A stretch of 64,000 nt of DNA from Chara braunii (Eukaryota > Streptophyta > Charophyceae > Charales > Characeae). The DNA lies in contig BFEA01000154.1 of assembly GCA_003427395.1 (NCBI GenBank), forward strand, positions 1,404,177 to 1,468,176. The letters run 5' to 3'. The position numbers and the translations under genes were made by a program. Shown here in pieces: positions 19,508-29,528 of this stretch; within the stretch, counting starts at the first letter, position 1; every line of letters starts with the position of its first letter. The notes below the pieces were generated by a model, which saw nothing but the letters and a program-made list of their open reading frames with translations, did no database searches and was not told the origin of the DNA.

Positions 19508-19614
19508 TGTGCAAAAGAATTCCCCTTCTTTCTGCCTTGTCCAGTAAGGAATAAATGAATCAGACATGCACAGAGATTCAAAAAGCCCCCCCCCCAAAAA
19601 AAAGGCAGGGTGGG

Positions 19615-19615
<1 letters not shown>

Positions 19616-19646
<31 letters not shown>
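19616..19646. repeat. Poly-G run of 31
   Basis: Uninterrupted G run preceded by C and A runs. The length is likely to be imprecise in any assembly. Confidence 0.9.
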
Positions 19647-19647
<1 letters not shown>

Positions 19648-20112
19648 GGAGTCAACATGCTCTGTTTAATATCTCACCATCACCACAATGAGCATGACAT
19701 TTCTCAAGGAAACTCGACAAGATGTAAGATCAGTCTGACAGCTCTGGCATTGTGAGCTGCAAAGGAGGAAGAGTGCATGACGGCAGCTTTTTAGTTTTAA
19801 CTGTATCTGGAATTCTGTGACTGCCTTGAAAAAAAAAACAAAAAAAAACTGGTACGTGATGTCATGATGATTCAGAATGAATATTCCCGATACATTGAAA
19901 AGCTGCGAATGACCAGGGCATAGGCTCTTTTTTTTTCTTTTCTTTTTTTAATGTTTTAACCAGGACATAGGCTGACATGACAACGAGAGACAAAAGAACA
20001 AAAGAAGCTAAGGAAAGGAACTTTGTGCAGATCGCAACAAAGGAAAAGGAATTGACTCAATTGAGTATTAACTTGCTACTAACCTGTACCTAGTCATCAC
20101 AACCAACACAAG

Positions 20113-20187
20113 ATTTTTTTCTTCTTCTTCTTCTTCTTCTTCTTCTTCTTCTTCTTCTTCTTCTCCTCTTCTTCTTCTTCTTCTTCT
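20113..20187. repeat. TTC microsatellite
   Basis: Nearly pure (TTC)n, followed at 20245-20278 by (AAAG)n. Confidence 0.95.
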
Positions 20188-20589
20188 TTGTTGAAACAAT
20201 ACAAGATTGTCAAGGAAAGTACATCAACAAGAGCTAACCCACACAAAAAAAGAAAGAAAGAAAGAAAGAAAGAAAGACAAGAACTCGGAGCAGTCTCTGC
20301 TTGCTTTGGCATCAAGAGTTGTGGCAGGCGGGAAACCCGGGAAAGTGTTAAGCTCATTTGCAATAGCCAACCTTTCTTTATTCTGCATCTGGAATTTTGT
20401 GATCGCTAATAGTGTTGTTAAACTCAATTTTGATTACCGGCTGTGTCAGAATGAACCTGGTCATGTAGAATGGCACGTTCATGATGTGAGGGCCAACCAC
20501 ATTCTTAAGTTTGCACCTACTGGTACCGGTAGATTTGCAGATTCAAAAAAAAAATTAACTGGAACTCGTTGGAAGATATTCCGGTGAGA

Positions 20590-20785
20590 CCAACAAGCTT
20601 AAGCTCAGTTGGTACACAGTACACCCGCCACTAACTGTTTGAAATGCAGACCCAAGTCGGAAACCAGTGATGGATGGACGTAGATGACTGAATTCAATGA
20701 AACGAAAATACCTGTGAATTATAGCTAGGGCCGGTCAAGGGCCAGTCAACTGGATGACGATATCTCAGGGTCGTCACCGTTGAAA
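20590..20785 (+). mobile_element. SINE family A, nearly complete
   Basis: tRNA-like head with AAGCTCAGTTGGTA near 20600 and a degraded B box near 20655. The body ends GGGCCGGTCAAG and then ATATCTCAGGGTCGTCACC. It is the most complete plus-strand copy. The MITE at 20791 begins directly after it. Confidence 0.7.
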
Positions 20786-20790
20786 AAAAT

Positions 20791-21159
20791 GGATAATTTG
20801 CAAAATACCCCCATAAGTTGGAGATATATGCCAAAATGCCCCTGAAAGATGTGGGTAGAGCGGAATGTGTCCTTTTGGGGCCGAAATCTTTGTGTTGTGC
20901 CCTTGTCAGGCGGGTGTGCAACTTTGCAATCTGGACCTCCCCGTTTGGGACTTGGCCTTTTGTTTGGCGAGTACTGGGGCATTTTGCGAAGTTGGACGGT
21001 ACCCGGCAGGAGTATATTGCAAAAGATGGGAGTCCAACCGACGCCTGGGGTATTTCACCCGAAAAAACAAATTGTCAGAGGGACATTCCGCTCTACCCAC
21101 ATCTTTTAGGGGCACTTTGGCATATATCTCAACTTATGCAGGTATTTTGCAAATTATCC
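20791..21159. mobile_element. Inverted-repeat element with about 82-bp ends
   Basis: The left end GGATAATTTGCAAAATACCC runs for about 82 bp to GAGCGGAATGTGTCC. The right end, reverse-complemented, gives GGATAATTTGCAAAATACCT and the same order of blocks (GAGATATATGCCAAA, GTGGGTAGAGCGGAATGT). The interior of about 200 bp encodes nothing recognisable. Long terminal repeats recall Mutator-like non-autonomous elements, but I could not find a 9-bp target duplication; the right flank is C/T-rich and close to the N gap. Confidence 0.85.
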
Positions 21160-21174
21160 CCCTTCCCCTTCCCC

Positions 21175-21223
21175 NNNNNNNNNNNNNNNNNNNNNNNNNN
21201 NNNNNNNNNNNNNNNNNNNNNNN
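21175..21223. other. Assembly gap (49 N)
   Basis: Run of N following a C/T-rich stretch. Protein-like ORFs across it are meaningless. Confidence 1.
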
Positions 21224-21659
21224 AAATTTGGGATACGCCATGTGGCGGCGCATCCCCCCCCCCACCACCCCGCACAAAAAAAAGAAGAAATCCCCGTGAA
21301 CCCGCCCTCCTCCATTTGCAACAGCTTTCCCTCTCAACCAGCGCTCTGTTAGGAGCACGGCACATGGGGCACGCCATGTCATCACGCTACACCCATATAG
21401 AACTCTGCATCTAGGCTAAAATTTGCCCCAAATACAGGCATACTGACCCTACGTTCCACTCAGAGCGAGACGCTAGGAAACTACCCGTGCTGATGTGTTG
21501 CCAGTGCTGTAACTGAACGAACTGCCGCTGACTGGCTGCTAACAGCCAATACACTGTTAGGAGCACGGTGCATGCCACGTCATCGTGCTGCTAGGAAAGC
21601 AGGCGTGCCCATGTGTGTTGTAACTTGAAAGTTCGTTTCTTTTTTCCTTTTTTCGTTAA

Positions 21660-21840
21660 AAAAGGTGATGGCCTTGAAGTATCATCATAGGATCGAACCG
21701 GCGCCAGGTAAAAAACAGTTACTTTAGTCATCTGAGACTCTGAGTCATGTGATCTGCCCTTATCTCAGGATTTGAACTCAGGTGGGTTTATCAACATTTC
21801 TATGCATTGGGTGTATCATGCAGCCACATGGGCTGGGTGT
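21660..21840 (-). mobile_element. SINE family A, diverged
   Basis: On the minus strand the B box GAGTTCAAATCC (near 21775) is followed by a body ending in CGGTTCGATCC-like and AAGGCCATCACC blocks near 21665-21700. It resembles the split copy at 4770-5030. Confidence 0.55.
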
Positions 21841-22042
21841 AACTGGTAAGTTATTAATTGAAAGCCGCCGGCCGGTACAGTAACGAGAGTCCATGCAGAA
21901 TGAGCATGCATATAAACGTGTGTGCATGCATGCACATGTGCATGCATGCATATTACGTGATGATAATTGAGGGGGGGCGGGGGGGGGGGGGAGGGGAGGA
22001 GGGGGAAGGAAACTGAACGCACTTGGCACTTCTCTGTCACAG

Positions 22043-22196
22043 GTTGGTGTGGAGGAGATACATGCGCGAATTGCTCCCATTTGCCGCTTAGAGCATCCCA
22101 ATATCATCGAGGTCTTGGGGTATTGCTACGCGTCCAAAGTGCTGCTGATTGCATTCGATCATCTTCCGAATGGCACGCTGGAGCAACACCTATACG
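22043..22196 (+). CDS. Receptor-like (pseudo)kinase, exon 2: helix C to hinge
   Basis: Starts after GTCACAG in phase 0 and ends at TATACG|GTGAGT in phase 1 (154 nt). EEIHARIAPICRLEHPNIIE supplies the helix C region with its glutamate and the HPNI motif. VLGYCYASKVLLIAFDHLPN and GTLEQHLYG follow, the standard RLK subdomains IV-V (GYC, then a Y-E-F-x-x-NGTL-type hinge). This part is better conserved than the catalytic parts, as expected if the fold but not catalysis is kept. Confidence 0.9.
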
Positions 22197-22284
22197 GTGA
22201 GTCAGTTCGCTGAAGCTGTTTTTTTCGGCTTCTCTGTCCTTTTGTTGTTCATGGGGGACACAGAGAGAATGAATAGCCATTCAA

Positions 22285-22408
22285 AGGGCCGCGCTCTACT
22301 ACTCGCCACGTGCACAAAAGACAAAAAATATGCTGCCGTATGTTTCCATGTTCTAGTGAAAGAATCATTCTCATTTTGCACGTATGGTGAGTGGTGGAGC
22401 GAGGACCA
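22285..22408. mobile_element. Short inverted-repeat element in the intron
   Basis: The left end GGGCCGCGCTCTACTACTCG and right end (reverse complement) TGGTCCTCGCTCCACCACTC, with inner TGCACAAAA / TGCAAAATG. Related arms occur in the 41900-42320 cluster. Confidence 0.55.
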
Positions 22409-23489
22409 AACTTTTGTGTGATAATTGCCAAATTAAGGAGTGCAATTTTATTATTATTATTATTATTATTACTGTTTTTCCCCAGTGAAACGGTTTTCAC
22501 CTCTTTGCAGTAGCAGACGCAGACCCCAGGGTTCAATCCCTAGACCTTGCCCTATCTGTGTACAGTACCTGTGTAGATCCCGAGAGTTGAACCTGTTGAT
22601 AGGCTGTCATAGGTCCGTAGTTAGCAGGGGTTCGATCTGCAGACCTGTAGGATAGAAGTCTTAGCGAAGTCTAGAAGTCCTAGCTGTAGCTTCTAGAAGG
22701 TCAGCAAGTGGGCAAGTGGGCAAGTGGTGAGTCAAGTGGTGGACTAAACTGCAGTGCAATTGCAGTACGACGGTGGTAGGTTAGCAGTGATTCCCCACTC
22801 AGTCAGCGGTAAGGTCCAGTCAGTCCCAGTCCAGTCCAGCAAGTACCACAAGGGACTGTGAGCACGATGGGCCGATGGAAGAGGGCAGACCAACGAGTTT
22901 CAGAAGTATAAATCAAGAGGCATCGCACAGCCTTTCATTCATTCCTGCGTGAGCAATGCGGAAGCGCTGCCACAGTGACTTGTGCAAGGAGGTCTGCAGA
23001 GTGCCCGGAGCTGAAGTGGGCGAGAGAGGAGCGTAGCATAGCGATAGGGTAGTTGCGGCCATAGCCGCCATAACTAGAGTTAGTGTGTAGCGAGTGTGTG
23101 TGTGTGTGTGTGAGTTCAGAGAGTCGCGTGTGGGATATCCAGGGTGATCCGGTGTATGTGAACAGTGAGTTGTTTGGGCGCTGCGTCGCCATAGCCAATT
23201 GAAAGTGAACTCGCATCTGAATGCCATATCTCTGAGTTTTGAGTGGGCGCATGTCACCAGTTTGCTGCGCTACTGTTTACATGCATGAAAAGTGTGAATG
23301 AGAACGAGTCTGATTGCACCAGCACATACGCCCTTTCTATTCTGGGGGGCAACAGTCCGGTTACTTATTACTGGCAAACAGAGTACACATAGAAACGAGC
23401 AAAGATAGACCCAGATAGCCCTGCAGCCCAAGTTGCGGCAGGAGGGGCTGGGGGGCGCGACGTCGGGACCATTCGCTACCCCTCCCCCC

Positions 23490-23555
23490 CGGGGCCCTCA
23501 TAATGGCCGGGGAACATCCGTCGGTACCCAGTCGCTCATTATGAGGGTCCCCAGG
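23490..23555. repeat. Inverted repeat around 35-nt loop
   Basis: GGGGCCCTCATAATG and CATTATGAGGGTCCCC flank GGCCGGGGAACATCCGTCGG and following bases. It lies in the intron; origin unknown. Confidence 0.6.
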
Positions 23556-23942
23556 CAGGGGGCCCCGGTCCTGCGCGCGCCCACCCAGTCACCTGGTCTC
23601 ACGATAGTCCCTCACTCCTCCCCTTCCGTCATTCTCAGCCCGTCTGGCTATCTCTGTTTCAAAGTCCTGTCCCTCCTATCATATCCCCTTGTTACGTTCA
23701 CCGCTAACCCAAAGTACTTCCCATGCTGCAAGAATTTTATTAAGTGTATATTCGTTACGTTTTCAATGTGCTACTTGTGTGCTACTTGTGGACATGCATG
23801 CGATCTCTTGGCGCTCTTGCATGTTCTAATCATTTCATTGTGAGAGCAATATGCTGCGAGCTTTTCTGTTTTTTGTTTGTCTTGTTTTTGGGTTTTTTTG
23901 TTGAGGGAAGTGACTCTTGAGGGACTTGCGATCGCTTTCCAG

Positions 23943-24037
23943 GAAGGCGTACAAGCAGCAAGGGTGCAGAGGAGAGCCTGCCAGGTCTAAATTGGGAACA
24001 GAGAATGAAGGTTGCCCTTGGTTCTGCACGTGGCATG
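23943..24037 (+). CDS. Receptor-like (pseudo)kinase, exon 3: subdomain VIa
   Basis: Acceptor TTTCCAG|GA; the two bases complete the split glycine codon from exon 2. The sequence RRTSSKGAEESLPG is followed by LNWEQRMKVALGSARGM, which matches the conserved L-x-W-x-x-R-x-x-IALGSARGL helix of plant RLKs. It ends ATG|GTAAGG in phase 0. Its length of 95 nt and the matching phases support a real exon. Confidence 0.9.
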
Positions 24038-24767
24038 GTAAGGTGTAGTTTAGCTTTTTTTTATTATTATTTTTTCCCCCCCCCTTCCTTTTTAATTAGT
24101 AAAGTAAACAATACTAAATACAAAAGCTCTGATCTTTTGCGTGGGTAGCAGCACAGCACATCTTGGGAAAGGGGTCCAGAGTCCCATTATAAACCAGGTG
24201 ACAGGTGTTATTGAAGTCCAGAAAAGATCTCTCCTCCCCTCCTCCACCACTTCCTCCTGTTCCTTCTGCTTCTCCTTCCCCTCCTTTTCCTAGTGCTATT
24301 ATTAATTTATTATATTATATTATTGTCTTTTTTATAAAATTTATAATTTTTATTGTCATTGTTATACTTTTATTTCTTATTATCTAGGCTGTTTCTCTGG
24401 GCGCCCAAGCACCCAACGTGTGCCCGGACACACACGCGGGTGCCTAGCCGGGCATGTTCCCTGGGCAGAGTCCCGTGCAACCCCAGCGCAAAATAAAAAA
24501 GAGAAACAGAAGATCAAAAAATTCCGGGAAAATGAATGTTGTGTAGAATTGCAAGGCAGAAACGACTTTTGGCTGAGGACCACATCAGAATTCCTCACAG
24601 AATTATAGAAGATAAAAAGGAAAATAACAGAATCAGACTAATCTCCCCCCCCCTTTAGACCCCTTGAGCCCCTTTAAACTTGTACCAGTGGTTAAAACCA
24701 ATATACACCCCTCTTCCCCTCCCTTGACAGCCAACACTCAGCCCGGGTTTGAGCTCCACTTGAAAAC

Positions 24768-24920
24768 CGTGTCCTGGCTGCAGTGGTTAAGAGACTTGGC
24801 TCTTTGGGCAAGGTCTCTGGTTCGAATCTGTGCTTGCACTGAGGCGGGCTGAGATCCAGATGCACGGATCCCCATTACTACTGTGGAAGGCGCCCATGGA
24901 ACTTGCGGGCAAAGAAAAGT
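24768..24920 (+). mobile_element. SINE family B (tRNA-like head)
   Basis: An A-box-like TGCAGTGGTTAAGAGACT and a B box GGTTCGAATCTGTGC, followed by a body that starts GGCGGGCTGAGATCCAGATG. The second copy lies at 25268. It resembles tRNA-Leu/Ser-type heads (GTGGTTAAG). Confidence 0.65.
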
Positions 24921-24922
24921 CC

Positions 24923-25257
24923 GGTTTGAGTGACCGGGTACAACGTACCAGTGGGGAGGTTAGGTGCTGATTGGAACTGAGTGTGCGAGAACTGATGAGT
25001 CCATCGTGTGGTGTCGAGTGAGGTGCTGTGTTTTAGTGTGGACACTACAGCCTTGCAGGGTTGAGATGGATATCATGACCGGTATGGTTGGTTTGAGTGA
25101 CCGGGTACAACGTACCAGTGGGGAGGTTGGGTGCTGATTGGAACTGAGTGTGCGAGAATTGACGAGTCCATCGTGTGGTGTCAAGTGAGGTGCTGTGTTT
25201 TAGTGTGGACACTACAGCCTTGCAGGGTTGAGATGGATATCATGACCGGTATGGTTG
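24923..25257. repeat. Two-copy tandem repeat, 167-bp unit
   Basis: Units 24923-25089 and 25090-25257 start GGTTTGAGTGACCGGGTACA and end GACCGGTATGGTT, nearly identical. SINE B copies lie on each side, so a larger segment may have been duplicated by unequal crossing-over. Confidence 0.93.
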
Positions 25258-25267
25258 CACTCTCGGC

Positions 25268-25420
25268 TACCGCGCCCTGGCTGTAGTGGTTAAGAGACTT
25301 GGCTCTTTGGGCCAAGGTCTTCAGTTCAAATCTGTGCTTCCACAGCGGAGGGCTGAGGCCCAGATGTAAAGATCCATTGAGCTCCTCTGGGCGAGGGTGG
25401 AAAAGCCCTCCTGCCAAGAA
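25268..25420 (+). mobile_element. SINE family B, second copy
   Basis: TGTAGTGGTTAAGAGACTTG and the B-box-like CAGTTCAAATCTGTGC, then GGAGGGCTGAGGCCCAGATG. It differs from the copy at 24768 at many sites and keeps a longer 3' part. Confidence 0.65.
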
Positions 25421-25624
25421 GGAAAAAATTATATATGCCCAGGTACCCTGCGCATCAGACCATCCAAATGCCTGGCCCAGGTTGGCTGCACAGCGGGCGG
25501 CCCAAGTAGCCCTAGCTTATCATTTTGTTTAATTGTTATCATCATTATTAATATATTTTGGCAGTCGTTTGCTTTGGTCCACATTTCCCTTAGACAGCTG
25601 ACTGTGTATTTGCTCCCTTTGCAG

Positions 25625-25821
25625 GAGTATCTGCACCACGGAACAAGCAAGCCAATTGTGCATGGCCAGTTTCATGCGCGCAATATCTTCCTTGATGATC
25701 ACTTCAATGTGAAAGTGGGGGGCTTTGGTCTTCCATGGTTGAGCTCGTCAGCATCCTTTCGGCGCCCACAGGATGGAAAAGAGCTGGACGAACCACTCCT
25801 TGAGCTTCCTTCACCGGATGG
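25625..25821 (+). CDS. Receptor-like (pseudo)kinase, exon 4: catalytic and activation loops
   Basis: Acceptor TTTGCAG|GAG in phase 0; donor after GGATGG with GTATGC in phase 2 (197 nt). EYLHHGTSKPIVHG leads to HGQFHARNIFLDD where active RLKs have HRDIKSSNILLD, so the catalytic aspartate is replaced by glutamine and the loop lysine is missing. The next motif, KVGGFGLPW, stands for KVADFGLA, so the metal-binding aspartate is glycine. The activation segment (SSSASFRRPQDGKELDEPLL) is short and lacks the usual GT-x-GY-x-APE. Asn and Leu-Asp of NIFLDD are kept. These changes predict no phosphotransfer. Confidence 0.9.
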
Positions 25822-26747
25822 GTATGCTCTTTGATTGATTTGGACCTATATGCATATCGTCTTTGGTGCCGATTCTTGACTACGTACTCACCTTGCTGCT
25901 ATGTTTGGGCCATAGCGTTTGACCTTATGACCTCCCTCTCTCGCTTTGGCAGCAGTCACTTGTACTTGTACTTCTTCCCCTTTTCTCATAGGCTTTTACG
26001 ACTTCATCGGAGCTCATCCACTATGGTATGCATTGGGGTTTAGAGCAACTTCACACTCTTTTGAACCACCGGTACTTCACCCAGCCACTTTTCTATGACA
26101 TGGTCCTTAACGCGCCGCAAGTTTCAAGGGTCGGCCTGCCAAGCCGAAAAGGGCTCGGAAGTACTGGTGGTTCTTAAGTATAATAATAATTTAATAAATA
26201 ATTGGCTGCATTGGAGTTCTCTTGCTGTATGTATGCTCAACATTTGGGTTACACACCTATGTCGGGTTTTGTGCTCTCTAGTTTTCGGCATAAATGGGAG
26301 TCTGGGAGGAGGGACATCGAGTGGACAAGGGGCCTCGGAGATTGGGTGGGTGGGAACGTAAACTCAAAGTTTGGGGGCCTTGTGGGACTTGAGATTGGTG
26401 CAACACTGCAATTTCAACCGTCATGCCTCGGCAGGGTGACAGATAACCCTGGAAAGCAAAAACAAATTCAGAAAGGCACCCCAACTTTTGTAACCATTTC
26501 GCAGGCAAGGCCCTGAAACAAGTGTTATGCATATACCGGGTATTATTACTATTATACCCTTTCTTCTTTTCTATTATTTTGTTCCATTGTACAGTTTGTA
26601 CTCCTCTACCTACTCCCTGAGTGAGGTCTGCAATTCTCATGTTGATCTGGAGGTACGGAGAAATTAGGAATTCGGGTGAAAGGGGGATATGTGTGTGCTT
26701 TGTTAACCTCCTAGGCTCCTACTGTTTGGGAAAGAGTTCTTTTTTTT

Positions 26748-26915
26748 TCAAGGGCGACGGCCTTGAGATATTATTATTGAGCTGACCGGCCCCAAGCAAT
26801 TCATTAGTAGTTGGTTTTACTCGTCAAGTTCCATCATCTGGATTCGAACACAGCATCTGGTCTGTATTTCAACAGTTCATGGGTGTACCCACTGAGCTAG
26901 GCTCTTGGGTGGTCT
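26748..26915 (-). mobile_element. SINE family A, full length
   Basis: On the minus strand: A box TAGCTCAGTGGGTACACCCA, B box GTTCGAATCCAGATG, body with GGGGCCGGTCAGCTCAATAA and the tail TCAAGGCCGTCGCCCTTG. This is the clearest copy and was used to recognise the others. Confidence 0.8.
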
Positions 26916-27559
26916 GCCAATATCCAGCTTTTTGGTGAAAAAAAAAATCCTCTAAGCTGCCGGTTGATCGCAACCTGTTTTTTTTTTTTTTCCGTCAGGA
27001 CTCAGGAGTGTGTTAGGAAGTAACGTTGTCGGATTGTCACCAAAGCAAGTGGAGTATGCTCCATAAGCGAGGTTGTACTACACAGCGTTGTCGATGAGCA
27101 TCTCTGAGCAATGTGATGTCAGTTTGTGAAAGCTGTCTCCTAAAGCTGTCGTAGGCGGATGAGATGGAATCCCTAGATCACAATGTATGATTGTTAACGG
27201 CTGGATGTGGTCGCTGTTTTTTTTTTCAAGAAAAAAAAACCTTGGCGGTGATACTGCACAGTGTGATACGAGGACTGCTATGCAGTGTCCTTGGCCTGGG
27301 GCTCCTACCTGTCTATTGGTGGCAATGGTGGGGGGTGGCACCTGCTGGAAAGCATGTCCAGAGTCCACCCTAATAGTGAACAGTTGCATGACCCCTTCAT
27401 TACACTTTCCCCCCTGGGTGGTTCAGGTTCGCGAAGAGTTCAAGACTGTAGTTGCAAAATCTGCAAAGTGTGCTCTCTTTTTATTAAGTAGTGAAGAGGT
27501 TGCATGGAAGGAGTTGCATCAGAACTATTTCAATGTTAAAGATCGATGAAATATGCGAC

Positions 27560-28615
27560 GATTTAGCCCTCACAGTGGCTGCTTGGGTGCGGCCTCCAGT
27601 TGCCGAAGGCCCGCGAAGGGGTCCCTAGCAAGCCAAGCGCCCGCCAGAAGTGAAGGTCGGCCTGTAATTTGATGTGGGGCCCTATTTTCGCCATTTCTGC
27701 ATAATGGGCCACCGCCGGAGAGTTACCATGCAGCAGTTGGTTACACAAACCCTGCTCGCGAGCATCGGGATCTTCAAAGAACCTTCTAGGATCTTCTATG
27801 CTGGGCCATGGAAGCTGGCTTGTCGGCCAATGGGAAAGCAGGGAACACGTCACAGGCTGTGTTGGTGGTTGGGTGCATCTTAAAGCTGCGTTCCCAGTCA
27901 ACCGTCTGAATGGGCCTGGGCGTAGACACTTCGGCCCAACGTGAAGCTACTGGGCTCCCTCACGCCAGCCCCAGGCAGCCAGATCCTGGGCAGCACATTG
28001 CGCAAAGGAAAGTGCCTCGCCCAGCAGAGACACATTCTGGCCTAGCAGGCAATGCGGCCATGCTGCTGCTTTGTACCGCTCCGTGAGCAGGCTGCATTAC
28101 CGCTAGCCAGAGGCGCACACGGGTGCAGGGGGGTGAGAGGAGCGCTGTGGTGACAGCGGGCGCACGGTGGCCATAGCCGGGCTGCTGCTGGAGCGCATGC
28201 CAGTGGGGGGCGGTGGTCTTCGGGAGAGGAGGCGCATGTTGTGGGGAGGCAGGGGGCGATGAGAGGTGAGAAGACACACGTACCTGGTGTATGCTGGCTG
28301 TCTGCATTGGCGACGTCATCGCATACATTGGTCTTCAACCTGAAGTGACTCCTGTTGCATACACGTAGTGTAGGCTTGAATAGGCCGAGTGGGATAGGCT
28401 GGGCGCTGAGCGCCGTTCATTATGAGCAGCGTTGGATACTGTGTTGGTGTGTCGACAGAGTGTTGGCATTGACATTTGAATGATTTGACTCATTGTATTG
28501 CTCTTATTTGGCTGGTATTTCGGTGCCCTGTGCTTCTCGGCTTGGTACATGACTATCTGGTCGACAGCGTGATATTGCAATTTGGTTTTCTGTCGATCGC
28601 TCTCTCTCATTTTCC
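27560..28615. repeat. About 1-kb dispersed repeat, copy 1 (inverted relative at 39604-40500)
   Basis: Reverse-complemented, its blocks appear in the same order in 39604-40500: ATAGTCATGTACCAA, CGCCAGCATACACCGGG-like, GGCTATGGCCGCC, TTGCCTGCT-AGGCCAGAATG and GGCTTGCTGGGGTC. It is GC-rich in the middle and has no recognised coding sequence. Mobile or segmental origin is unknown. Confidence 0.7.
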
Positions 28616-28699
28616 TTCTGAATATGTTGAGGACCTTCGACTCGCATTAGGTGTTCATTCTTCTTACGAGTGTGAATTACCTCTGTATGCATTTTGCAG

Positions 28700-28856
28700 A
28701 GCATGTGTTTCCTCAAAGCAGCTTGAGGAAGAATCCCCGGAGCCCACGATGGAGTCAGATGTGTATGACTATGGCGTTGTTCTGCTACAACTCATAACTG
28801 GCCAGAAACCCATTGATCCAACTCGGCCTGATGGCCAACAGTCACTTGTTGAATGG
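28700..28856 (+). CDS. Receptor-like (pseudo)kinase, exon 5: subdomains IX-X
   Basis: Acceptor ATTTTGCAG|A; the single base completes a glycine codon with exon 4. [20 protein letters not shown] corresponds to T-x-KSDVYSFGVVLLE, with the conserved Asp of subdomain IX kept, and [20 protein letters not shown] to ELLTGRKPVD. It ends GAATGG|GTAAGA in phase 0. The C-lobe helices therefore look intact. A copy of the 3' end of this exon with its own donor lies directly downstream (28874-28941). Confidence 0.9.
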
Positions 28857-28873
28857 GTAAGACTCTCTCTCAG

Positions 28874-28941
28874 ACTCTCTAACCGGCCAGAAACCCATTG
28901 ATCCAACTCATCCTGATGGCCAGCAATCACTTGTTGAATGG
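28874..28941 (+). pseudogene. Tandem duplicate of the 3' end of exon 5
   Basis: [20 protein letters not shown] is encoded again, followed by TGG|GTAATA. It is preceded by CTCTCTCTCAG, which looks like an acceptor, but joining it to exon 4 or to exon 5 would break the frame, so it is probably an intronic duplication and not an alternative exon. Confidence 0.75.
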
Positions 28942-28950
28942 GTAATACTC

Positions 28951-28998
28951 TCTCTCTCTCTCTATCTATCTATCTGTCTATCTATCTATCTATCTATC

Positions 28999-29049
<51 letters not shown>
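28951..29049. repeat. CT then CTAT microsatellite
   Basis: Short (CT)n passing into about 20 units of CTAT with a few CTGT and CTCT variants. Confidence 0.95.
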
Positions 29050-29273
29050 GTGCCCTGAATATTTGAGGGATAACATAGTTGAATGATTGAACTGCTATGA
29101 AACTACCAGGAGAGAAGTGTCTGATAGATGGGTTGCATTGAAGATTGTGCTTTGAAATTTTTGAGGTTTCAGTTTTCGAATCTCATTTTTGCAGTGGAGC
29201 CAGTTTTACTCGGATCTGACAGTCGGGGTGTGTATCTTCTTCTCCAATTGCCTGTTTGTGTTGAGACTTTCAG

Positions 29274-29528
29274 GTCACTCCACTTCTGTCTGAGGACCTG
29301 GAAAAGTTCAGCTGTGTCATTGACCCCTCCCTAGACGGGATCTACTCGAGAAAGGCGATGGCAAAAATGGCATGCCTGGCTAAGAGATGCCTCTCTCAAG
29401 ATCCACAGGAAAGACCTTCCTTGCGGGATATTGTGGCGGAGGTGGTGGATTGTCATCACCGCAAGTTCCCTTCACATATCTTGGAGCGCCCGGACATCTT
29501 TTCGTTCTTGGAGACCACCAATCACTGT
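29274..29528 (+). CDS. Receptor-like (pseudo)kinase, exon 6: end of kinase domain
   Basis: Acceptor GACTTTCAG|GTC in phase 0; possible donor TGT|GTGAGT at 29529 in phase 0 (255 nt, 85 codons). VIDPSLDGIYSRKAMAKMAC, LAKRCLSQDPQERPSLRDIV covers subdomain XI: the C-x-x-x-x-P-x-x-RP-x-M-x-x-V block is present as CLSQDPQERPSLRDIVAEV. A C-terminal tail follows (FPSHILERPDIFSFLETTNH). If the donor is not used, translation stops at 29585 after about 19 more codons, so the gene may end here. Confidence 0.88.

Larger units (their letters stand above)
17930..22042 (+). other. Intron of the kinase gene, filled with repeats
   Basis: From GTAGGT to a CTGTCACAG acceptor. It holds a TG microsatellite, a 21-bp minisatellite, a 41-44-bp tandem repeat, a 31-bp G run, TTC and AAAG microsatellites, a SINE with a MITE beside it, a second SINE and an N gap. 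Confidence 0.75.
25822..28699 (+). other. Intron of the kinase gene with SINE, dispersed repeat and inverted-repeat relic
   Basis: From GTATGC to ATTTTGCAG. It contains a SINE (26748-26915), a relic of the CCAGCGTCC repeat (27325-27375) and the 1-kb dispersed repeat (27560-28615). No additional exon was recognised. Confidence 0.75.
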
